A stretch of DNA of 5,979 bases from CAUZSM01 sp963582685. Lineage in GTDB: Archaea; Thermoplasmatota; Poseidoniia; Poseidoniales; Thalassarchaeaceae. Location: NCBI GenBank assembly GCA_963582685.1, contig CAUZSM010000106.1:1-5979 (forward strand), in the 5' to 3' direction. Positions 1 to 5,979 of the stretch are shown here, piece after piece. The translations under genes were made by a program, and so were the position numbers. Numbering within the stretch: position 1 is the first letter of the stretch; every line of letters begins with the position of its first letter. The notes beneath the pieces were generated by a model. That model saw only the letters and a program-made list of their open reading frames with translations. It had not been told where the DNA came from and made no database searches.

Positions 1-390
1 CGCCGACTGATTGCCGATGGTCTCTGCCTTCCAGCCGAGGACCGCCCGACACAGGAGCAGCAGAGGAACCGTGACTGGAAGCCGCGAGAACTCTCTGATG
101 AGGAAAAAGCAGCACACGAGGCTGCAGTCCTATCCTCAGATGTGGCAGCAATCAGCGTCGGTCTAGTCAATGATGATATCTACCTTGACCTTGATTACCA
201 ACTCGACTCAAACGCTGATGTCGACATGAATGTAGTCGGAACCTCTGACGGGAATCTCGTCGAGGTTCAGGCAACTGGAGAAGAAGCAACCTATTCACGC
301 GCGCAAATGGATGCGCTGATGGACATGGCGCAGAAGGGGCTTGACCGACTGTATACCATGCAAAACAATGTTCTCGATGGCGCAGAATAA
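1..390 (+). CDS. rph: Ribonuclease PH, C-terminal part (5' end lies outside the window)
   Basis: RNase PH is a phosphorolytic 3'-5' exoribonuclease that trims the 3' ends of tRNA precursors in the cytoplasm. The frame is open from base 1 to the TAA at 388-390, giving 129 residues and no start. Fragment residues 48-90 read VAAISVGLV, LDLDYQLDS, then VDMNVVGTSDGNLVEVQ, which matches bacterial RNase PH (compare VAAVSVGIV and TDMNVVMTEDG in E. coli) better than the archaeal exosome subunit Rrp41, which usually has GEADMPVA here. The two active-site aspartates equivalent to E. coli D178 and D184 are present as fragment residues 63 and 69. Between the helix ending in LIADG and the VAAISVG strand there are about 40 residues where E. 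coli has about 10, so there is a charged insertion of roughly 30 residues (about nt 40-141). The GTG at 142 is internal to the domain and is not the real start. The identity is firm. The archaeal or bacterial origin of the gene is not settled. Confidence 0.88.
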   Translation, partial: RRLIADGLCLPAEDRPTQEQQRNRDWKPRELSDEEKAAHEAAVLSSDVAAISVGLVNDDIYLDLDYQLDSNADVDMNVVGTSDGNLVEVQATGEEATYSRAQMDALMDMAQKGLDRLYTMQNNVLDGAE

Positions 391-440
391 GTCATCGTGA
401 TAACGGAAAGTGTTGATAACGCCGCCGTGGTGGACGGGGT

Positions 441-526
441 ACCAACTGCGGCAGTAACTCAGTTGGGAGAGTGCCAGACTGAAGATCTGGAAGTCGCTGG
501 TTCAAGTCCGGCCTGCCGCACCAACT
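441..526 (+). repeat. 7-bp direct repeat flanking the tRNA-Phe gene
   Basis: ACCAACT occurs at 441-447, directly before the first tRNA base, and again at 520-526, where it covers the discriminator base, the encoded CCA and three following bases. The upstream copy also forms part of an inverted repeat, CCAACTG (442-448) with CAGTTGG (460-466), which could pair the 5' leader with the D-arm in the precursor. The repeat could be chance, a relic of recombination at the tRNA 3' end, or a processing signal. No integrase or other mobile gene is visible nearby. Confidence 0.35.
448..523 (+). tRNA. tRNA-Phe (anticodon GAA), CCA encoded, no intron
   Basis: The sequence folds into a full 76-nt cloverleaf with canonical numbering. 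The acceptor stem GCGGCAG (448-454) pairs perfectly with CTGCCGC (513-519), and the discriminator is A520, followed by encoded CCA (521-523). The D-arm is ACTC/GAGT with loop AGTTGGGA. The anticodon stem CCAGA/TCTGG is perfect, and its loop CTGAAGA puts GAA at 481-483. The T-arm is GCTGG/CCGGC with loop TTCAAGT and one T51-G63 wobble pair. Tertiary partners T8-A14, G15-C48, G18-T55 and G19-C56 are all present. The D-stem starts with an A10-U25 pair instead of the near-universal G10. The gene starts 57 bp after the RNase PH stop. No convincing TATA box is seen at the expected distance upstream, so it may be read through from the RNase PH transcript. Confidence 0.97.
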
Positions 527-537
527 TGAAATCTTGA

Positions 538-568
538 AGCGGAGAGGGGAGCGATTCCCCTCTCCGCT
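538..568. terminator. Perfect 13-bp hairpin between converging tRNA-Phe and endonuclease IV-like genes
   Basis: AGCGGAGAGGGGA (538-550) is exactly complementary to TCCCCTCTCCGCT (556-568), with a 5-nt loop at 551-555. It lies 14 bp after the encoded CCA and 52 bp beyond the stop codon of the minus-strand gene, so it sits between two converging transcripts. No strong T-run follows on either strand. Archaeal termination usually relies on T-tracts, so the hairpin may instead serve as a bidirectional 3'-end stabiliser or processing site. The structure is directly visible; the role is inferred from position. Confidence 0.5.
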
Positions 569-620
569 CCGTGTTCGTACGGGTAGAATATCATAGAAGC
601 AAATCCGCGCACCAACGAAA

Positions 621-1841
<1,221 letters not shown>

Positions 1842-1855
1842 TCATCATCCCCCCC
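1842..1855 (-). promoter_or_regulatory. G-rich ribosome binding site deciding the GTG start of the endonuclease IV-like gene
   Basis: Read on the minus strand, seven G bases (1855-1849) are followed by ATGATGA and then the GTG start (1841-1839). The spacing suits a Shine-Dalgarno contact, although the run is an imperfect match to GGAGGTGAT. Two ATG codons in the spacer (1848-1846 and 1845-1843) are in another frame and cannot start this protein. Confidence 0.5.
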
Positions 1856-1948
1856 GGCCCTCCGGCCGAAACGGTCCCGGTTGAAAAGAATGCTCGGTCC
1901 CATTCTCCCTTTGCTAACTACGACTTTTTCTCCCCGCACCACATTACG

Positions 1949-1975
1949 TGAACCCCGAGACACTTGAACCCTGAG
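1949..1975. repeat. 11-bp near-identical direct repeats in the divergent intergenic region
   Basis: TGAACCCCGAG (1949-1959) and TGAACCCTGAG (1965-1975) differ at one base and are spaced 16 bp start to start. They lie roughly midway between the divergent starts at 1841 and 2061, about 60-80 bp upstream of the TATA-like element of the peroxidase gene, where an activator or repressor site could sit. The rest of the 219-bp gap (1842-2060) holds a short GC hairpin (CGGCC 1855-1859 with GGCCG 1864-1868), an AT-rich patch (ATAATAATAA, 2001-2010) and no recognisable gene. No clear TATA box was found for the minus-strand gene. Confidence 0.35.
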
Positions 1976-2030
1976 GCGTCAGATTTTCTGTGGTGTGACG
2001 ATAATAATAACGAATGTGCTCGATATTTAG

Positions 2031-2038
2031 GTTTTATA
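2031..2038 (+). promoter_or_regulatory. Archaeal-type TATA box of the peroxidase fusion gene
   Basis: GTTTTATA lies 23-30 bp upstream of the ATG at 2061. Archaeal transcription normally starts about 25 bp downstream of the TATA box, so the transcript would begin at or within a few bases of the start codon. The bases before the ATG (CGGGGATTC) are only a weak ribosome binding site. Together this suggests leaderless or nearly leaderless translation. An alternative element is GATATTTAG (2022-2030), which would leave a leader of about 10 nt. Confidence 0.55.
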
Positions 2039-2060
2039 CGCAGTACCGGTTCGGGGATTC

Positions 2061-5000
2061 ATGAATAGGGCAGAGGCGACACGACGTAGTCGTGGCTCAC
2101 TTATCGCACTGATTATTGTGGCTTTGATGTTGGCACCAGCATCTGCATCTCCAATCGGAAAAGTCGACGCGCCGGAATACGAATCGGATGGCGGCGACCC
2201 TACCCCGGTGAATTACTACTCGATAGATGGCAATGGAGTCAATTCAGAACATCCGGAATGGGGTGCTACAGGACAGAACCTTGGTCGTCTCTCGCCGGCA
2301 ACCCATGAGAACGGTTCTGGACTGGGAATGGTTGGATTTCCCAATCCAAGGGCGATTAGCAACATTGTCTGCGATGAGCCAATAATCCACAACGACGATG
2401 CTGGCCTGTCAGATTACAATTGGCTGTGGGGACAGTTCGTCACTCACGACATCGACTTCACCCTGACCCAGAACGGCCGGGTAGGTCCGAACAACATCTC
2501 AGAGAAGGCCGACATCACAGTCCCTGAGGATGATGTTGTAATGCTGCCGGGATCCAAGTTGCCGTTTTTCCGCTCGCTGTATGATCCGGAGACTGGAACC
2601 AACGATTCCAATCCACGTCAGCATCCAAACAGCATCACCACTTGGATAGATGCTGGTGTAGTCTATGGCAACGATGTTGGGCGTTCAAGTTGGCTGCGTG
2701 CCTTTGAGGGAGGTCGACTAAAGGTCGCTGAGTATCCAGAGGGCGACCTGCTTCCTGTTGCTGCAGGTGATGATGAGACGGCACCAGGAATGTCATTCGC
2801 CGGCTTCTCTGCCGATGTTCGATTCATCGCCGGCGATGGCCGAGCAAACGAGCACATCGCTCTGATGGCGATGCACGTACTTTTCATGCGCGAGCATAAC
2901 AGACTGGCAGACCTGATTGACGAACGCAACCCCGACTGGACGGATGAACAGATCTACCAGCGTGCTCGAAAAATCAACGCCGCATTCATCCAGTCAATCA
3001 CCTACAACGAATTCCTACCGAGTTTGGGTATAGACATGGGGCCAGACTCTGGCTACAACTCAAGTGTTGACCCGGTGATGACCAACGAGTTTGCTACCGC
3101 TGCCTTCAGAATGGGGCACAGCCAGATTGGTAACAGCCTGCTGCGATTTGAGGAAAATCGGTCAATGCACCCTAATGGCCACCTCACCCTCGCTCAGGGC
3201 TTCTGGACAACCACGCCGGTGACTCAGGAAGGCGGTGTCGCGCCGATTCTACGCGGTCTTGCATTCAATGTGCAACCCGAGGCTGACGTCATGTTCGGTG
3301 ACGACCTACGCAACCAGATGTTCGGACTACCCGGTGCTGGCGGCCAAGACCTGTGTGCAATCGACATCCAGCGCGGTCGCGACCATGGCCTATCAGACTA
3401 CAACTCGATTCGGGAAGCCATCGGGTTGGCCCGAGTGACCAACTGGAGCGAGATAACCTCTGACCCAGTGATGGCTGAAGCTCTAGCGATGATTTACGAT
3501 GACGTTGACCACGTCGACCCACTCATCGGAATGCTCGCTGAGGACCACGCAGCGGGTGGAACTCTGGGCGAGACGATGAACACGATTATCCGAGACCAAT
3601 TTGAGCGAATGCGAACCGGTGACCCCTACCACTACGCACACGATGCTGAGTTGGTGGGGATTGTTGATGAGATTGCGAATACAACTCTATCTGACATCAT
3701 ACTGCGAAATACCGAAATCGAAACGCTGCAATGCAACGTATTCTTCGCCGAACAGAGCCTTGAGGAAATGCTGTGCAGCATGGAGAATGTCGATGACATC
3801 ATTGGCGGCAATGGCGGCAATGGTGGAAATGGTGGTACCGGCGGACCGGTTGGCGTGACCTTCATTGACGCCACCGCAAGCAGTGGACTTGACAGCGTTG
3901 ATGCCGGGCCAATGACCTACTGGGCATCGTACGGACCCGGGATATCGTGGGCCGACTACGACAACGACGGAGATATGGACACATTCATCACCGCTCGATT
4001 CGACCAATTGGGACTTGAAAGTCTGGACGATGGCAGAGACCCGGCGACAACCGCAACTGGGCGCACGCACCTCATGCGAAATGATGCCGGTGTATTCACC
4101 GACGTAACTGAAAGCGCGGGGCTACCAACTGCTGGCAGCACCGCCCTTGGCGCGGCCTGGGCAGATTACGACAACGATGGAGATGTAGACCTGTATGTTT
4201 CCAACTACGGCAACGCTGACCTTTCCAACTACAACACCAGCGGAGAGGCGAACACCCTGTATCGCAACAACGGCAATGGTACATTCACCGATGTGACTGC
4301 AACAGCCGGTGTCGGTAATCACGGCCATTCCAGCGGCGCTGTTTGGGCCGACTACGACCATGACGGCAACCTCGACCTATACTCGATGAACCTCGGGGTG
4401 GTCAACGAATCCAGTTCAATTGTGCGCTCAGCGACTAATATTCTGTATCACAACAATGGCGATGGCACATTCACTGATGTCACCGTGGAAGCCGGGCGCA
4501 TCAGTGGACAAGCAGAGGTCTCACACATTCCAAACGAAATCGTCTATGGAGACCAGTATTCGATTGCGCCCGCTACTCCACCTACCGCCAGTTCCGGAGC
4601 GATTCTACCTAGCCACCTCGGACACGACGGGCGTGGCTCAGGATTGTCATGGGCGGCCATCTGGGTCGACTACGACAACGATGGATGGGAGGACCTGTAT
4701 GTAGCGAGTGACTTCGGAACTTCGCCTCTATACCACAACAACGGAGATGGTACATTCGAAGTTGTCACTACACAGGCTGGCACCGACAAATCCGGCACCG
4801 GCATGGGCGCACACGCAGGCGACATAGACAACGATGGCGACCTTGAAATCTGCCAATCCAACTTCGGACCGAACTTCCTGTGGAATAATCAGGGCGACGG
4901 CACCTTTTCCGATGATGCAGAATGGGCTGGTGTAGGTATGAATATTCTAGTGAACTGGGACTGCCACTTCTTCGACTACGATCTCGATGGAGACATGGAC

Positions 5001-5708
5001 CTATACTTCGGCGTCGGTCGAATCAACGAGTACGTCACCGACCAAACAAACTCGCTATACCGCAATGATGGAGATGTTGGCGTAGATGGTATTCCAAATA
5101 CTGGCGATTATCTTGAAGGCGATGGAATCCCTGAATTCACCGATGTAGCTCCTCTACTGGGGCTGGCTGGATTAGAGGGCACGGAAGGTCAGAAAACCAT
5201 GGGTTCAGCACTTGCGGATTACGACAATGATGGTGACATCGACATACTGATGGGACATTCTGACGGCCCACTCATTCTGTGGGAGAATCAAGCCGTACAG
5301 GAAACCGACAACCACTGGTTGAAGATTCGACTCAATGGAGCGGACGACCCCGGTGGCAGCAATGCCGGTGGAGTCGGAGCATTGGTTACTGTCTACATGG
5401 CCGACGGTCGCACCTTCCGACAGCATGCATACGCAGGCAGCGGATTCCTAGGTTCCTCAGACCCACACGTCCACTTCGGGCTTGGTGAGGATGGAGATAT
5501 AGACCGAGTTACTATTCTATGGTCGAGCGGTTGGACTCAAACCCTCAAAAATGTTGATTCAGATAGTACCGTGCAGGTTAGCGAGCAATTGCCTGTAGAT
5601 CTTCCCACCAAGATTGTCTGGGCAATAATTGCGGCATTAGCAGTTATCGCGGGGTTGGCACTGGCATCAGGCGTCTTCACTGCCATTCGGGCGAGTGGGA
5701 AGGACTAA
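2061..5708 (+). CDS. Membrane-anchored extracytoplasmic animal-type haem peroxidase fused to FG-GAP repeats and an ASPIC/UnbV domain
   Basis: The protein has 1215 residues. A signal peptide (basic 2-11, hydrophobic 13-25, likely cleavage after ASA at 27-29) is followed by a peroxidase domain of the animal haem peroxidase (myeloperoxidase/peroxinectin) superfamily at about 50-575. These enzymes oxidise halides or organic donors with H2O2. Visible signatures, with MPO equivalents, are WGQFVTHD with Q125 (Q91), distal H129 (H95) and Ca2+ ligand D130 (D96); the Ca2+ loop TTWIDAG (193-199); R261 (R239) and E264 (E242) before LFMREHNRLA; proximal H353 in FRMGHSQIG (H336); and IQRGRDHGLSDYN (437-448). 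The haem-esterifying aspartate D94 of MPO is T128 here. A Gly/Asn linker (582-596) leads to seven DxDxDGxxD/E-type loops (632-1061), an ASPIC/UnbV domain like that of CRTAC1 (about 1100-1172), a membrane segment (about 1184-1206) and a short RASGKD tail, presumably cytoplasmic. About ten N-x-S/T sequons fit a surface glycoprotein. It stands alone on its strand. The domain calls are strong; the substrate is unknown. Confidence 0.93.
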   Translation: MNRAEATRRSRGSLIALIIVALMLAPASASPIGKVDAPEYESDGGDPTPVNYYSIDGNGVNSEHPEWGATGQNLGRLSPATHENGSGLGMVGFPNPRAISNIVCDEPIIHNDDAGLSDYNWLWGQFVTHDIDFTLTQNGRVGPNNISEKADITVPEDDVVMLPGSKLPFFRSLYDPETGTNDSNPRQHPNSITTWIDAGVVYGNDVGRSSWLRAFEGGRLKVAEYPEGDLLPVAAGDDETAPGMSFAGFSADVRFIAGDGRANEHIALMAMHVLFMREHNRLADLIDERNPDWTDEQIYQRARKINAAFIQSITYNEFLPSLGIDMGPDSGYNSSVDPVMTNEFATAAFRMGHSQIGNSLLRFEENRSMHPNGHLTLAQGFWTTTPVTQEGGVAPILRGLAFNVQPEADVMFGDDLRNQMFGLPGAGGQDLCAIDIQRGRDHGLSDYNSIREAIGLARVTNWSEITSDPVMAEALAMIYDDVDHVDPLIGMLAEDHAAGGTLGETMNTIIRDQFERMRTGDPYHYAHDAELVGIVDEIANTTLSDIILRNTEIETLQCNVFFAEQSLEEMLCSMENVDDIIGGNGGNGGNGGTGGPVGVTFIDATASSGLDSVDAGPMTYWASYGPGISWADYDNDGDMDTFITARFDQLGLESLDDGRDPATTATGRTHLMRNDAGVFTDVTESAGLPTAGSTALGAAWADYDNDGDVDLYVSNYGNADLSNYNTSGEANTLYRNNGNGTFTDVTATAGVGNHGHSSGAVWADYDHDGNLDLYSMNLGVVNESSSIVRSATNILYHNNGDGTFTDVTVEAGRISGQAEVSHIPNEIVYGDQYSIAPATPPTASSGAILPSHLGHDGRGSGLSWAAIWVDYDNDGWEDLYVASDFGTSPLYHNNGDGTFEVVTTQAGTDKSGTGMGAHAGDIDNDGDLEICQSNFGPNFLWNNQGDGTFSDDAEWAGVGMNILVNWDCHFFDYDLDGDMDLYFGVGRINEYVTDQTNSLYRNDGDVGVDGIPNTGDYLEGDGIPEFTDVAPLLGLAGLEGTEGQKTMGSALADYDNDGDIDILMGHSDGPLILWENQAVQETDNHWLKIRLNGADDPGGSNAGGVGALVTVYMADGRTFRQHAYAGSGFLGSSDPHVHFGLGEDGDIDRVTILWSSGWTQTLKNVDSDSTVQVSEQLPVDLPTKIVWAIIAALAVIAGLALASGVFTAIRASGKD
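3804..3845 (+). repeat. 9-bp tandem repeat encoding a Gly-Gly-Asn interdomain linker
   Basis: GGCGGCAAT occurs twice exactly (3804-3812, 3813-3821), followed by diverged units GGTGGAAAT (3822-3830) and GGTGGTACC (3831-3839) and a final GGCGGA. It encodes GGNGGNGGNGGTGG, a flexible hinge just after the last helices of the peroxidase domain and before the first FG-GAP strand. It marks the fusion boundary between the two halves of the protein, and its length may vary between strains. Confidence 0.85.
3954..5243 (+). repeat. Seven FG-GAP/VCBS-type calcium-loop coding repeats
   Basis: Seven DxDxDGxxD/E segments start at nt 3954, 4164, 4350, 4668, 4821, 4974 and 5217 (protein residues 632, 702, 764, 870, 921, 972 and 1053). 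Most read DYDNDGDxD; the fifth is DIDNDGDLE. Several are followed by an LYxNNGxGTFTDVTxxAG segment, clearest after the second, third and fourth loops. Spacing is 51-81 residues except between the third and fourth, which are 106 apart because of an insertion. In integrin-type propellers one such loop occurs per blade, so seven loops may mean a closed seven-bladed propeller; that fold is inference. The DNA around the loops also repeats (GACTACGACAACGA and variants). Confidence 0.88.
5307..5576 (+). other. ASPIC/UnbV domain coding region of the peroxidase fusion
   Basis: Residues about 1083-1172 match the ASPIC/UnbV pattern that follows FG-GAP repeats in CRTAC1-like proteins: NHWLKIRLNG, then GGVGALVTVYMADGRTFRQ, AGSGFLGSSDPHVHFGLG, and IDRVTILWSSGWTQTLKNV. 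The segment is complete and is followed within about 12 residues by the hydrophobic anchor encoded at about 5610-5678. The biochemical role of this domain is not established. Confidence 0.85.
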
Positions 5709-5761
5709 TTCACCTCCTCATTCGAATTCATCTAACCGAAAATAACGGGGTTCAACAGCCC

Positions 5762-5776
5762 CTCGGCGGAGCCGAG
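5762..5776 (+). promoter_or_regulatory. Short hairpin directly upstream of the ribB start
   Basis: CTCGGC (5762-5767) and GCCGAG (5771-5776) form a 6-bp GC-rich stem with a GGA loop, ending 4 nt before the ATG at 5781. It could mask the start codon region or be the 3'-end structure of the peroxidase transcript, but no T-run follows. The rest of the 72-bp gap after the peroxidase stop holds an AT-rich GAAAATAA (5739-5746), a possible weak promoter element for ribB, and no gene. Confidence 0.35.
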
Positions 5777-5780
5777 CCCA

Positions 5781-5979
5781 ATGACCGATACAGCAGGCGT
5801 GACTGACCAAGGCGGACTGTCAGGGAATGTAGCACTGGCCGCAGCGGCCTTCGCTCGCGGCGAGCCGGTGATGGTCTTCGATTCTGATTACCGTGAGAAG
5901 GAAACCGACCTACTGTGGCCTGCAACAGCGGCCACTCCAGCGGTGATGAGACGGCTGCGACAGGACTGCGGAGGACTAC
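5781..5979 (+). CDS. ribB: 3,4-dihydroxy-2-butanone 4-phosphate synthase, N-terminal part (3' end outside the window)
   Basis: RibB converts ribulose 5-phosphate to 3,4-dihydroxy-2-butanone 4-phosphate plus formate, supplying the four-carbon unit for riboflavin synthesis in the cytoplasm. The 66 visible residues include the family opening: a helix ALAAAAFARGEP, a strand VMVFDSD, then YREKETDLLWPA (compare [20 protein letters not shown] in E. coli), followed by ATPAVMRRLRQDCGGL. The acidic loop that binds Mg2+ and substrate is residues 34-43. The ATG at 5781 is chosen because it leaves a normal N-terminal extension of about 15 residues before the first helix. No ribosome binding site is obvious. 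The gene lies 72 bp after the peroxidase gene on the same strand, so it has its own promoter or is read through. The product may be RibB alone or a longer fusion; the window ends too early to tell. Confidence 0.88.
   Translation, partial: MTDTAGVTDQGGLSGNVALAAAAFARGEPVMVFDSDYREKETDLLWPATAATPAVMRRLRQDCGGL

Noticed and set aside
2061..2150. Possible twin-arginine (Tat) signal at TRRSRGS
   Set aside because: The twin Arg is present, but the hydrophobic positions after it (x-F-L-K) are not, so a general Sec-type signal is more likely. Tat export is not excluded.
3632..4361. Several minus-strand open frames rich in Val, Ile, Pro and Ser across the peroxidase/propeller gene
   Set aside because: They are shadows created by the repeated GAC/AAC/GGC codons of the Ca2+ loops. 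None has a plausible start context or domain.
5595..5615. LPTK before the C-terminal hydrophobic segment as a sortase (LPxTG) signal
   Set aside because: The motif lacks the TG pair, and LPxTG anchoring is mainly a Gram-positive system.
5710..5720. TCACCTCCTCA resembles the 3' end of 16S rRNA, and its complement is a strong Shine-Dalgarno sequence on the minus strand
   Set aside because: On the minus strand no suitable start follows (GTG AAT TAG ends at once), and there is no rRNA gene here. Chance is the simplest explanation.

Overview
The window looks like a chromosomal segment from an archaeon, most plausibly a planktonic marine euryarchaeon of the Poseidoniales (Marine Group II) or a relative. 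That placement is inference, made without a database search. It rests on an archaeal-style endonuclease IV-family protein, a TATA-like element about 26 bp upstream of an ATG with no clear ribosome binding site, a tRNA-Phe gene that encodes CCA, and a large secreted protein anchored by its C terminus. The first gene is a bacterial-type RNase PH, so the lineage call is provisional.

Layout from left to right. Positions 1-390 (+) hold the C-terminal 129 codons of RNase PH, cut by the window edge. A complete intron-less tRNA-Phe(GAA) gene with encoded CCA follows at 448-523. A perfect 13-bp hairpin at 538-568 separates it from the convergent gene at 621-1841 (-), an endonuclease IV-family TIM-barrel protein with a long lysine/alanine-rich C-terminal tail. 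A 219-bp divergent intergenic region (1842-2060) follows. The centrepiece is 2061-5708 (+), a 1215-residue protein made of a signal peptide, an animal-type haem peroxidase domain, a Gly/Asn linker, seven FG-GAP/VCBS-like Ca2+ loops, an ASPIC/UnbV domain and a C-terminal membrane segment. After a 72-bp gap containing a small hairpin, 5781-5979 (+) is the start of a DHBP synthase gene (RibB, riboflavin pathway), cut by the right edge.

How the genes relate. No obvious operon joins them. RNase PH (tRNA 3' maturation), tRNA-Phe and RibB are housekeeping genes. The peroxidase fusion would act outside the cytoplasmic membrane on peroxide and a halide or organic donor, with the propeller/ASPIC part probably binding a partner, a surface or a glycan. 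It is transcribed away from a putative DNA-repair nuclease, and a shared oxidative-stress theme is only speculation. The fusion is the item most worth a closer look. Secondary points are the insertion in RNase PH, the substituted metal-ligand positions and charged tail of the endonuclease IV-like protein, and the A10-U25 pair in the tRNA.
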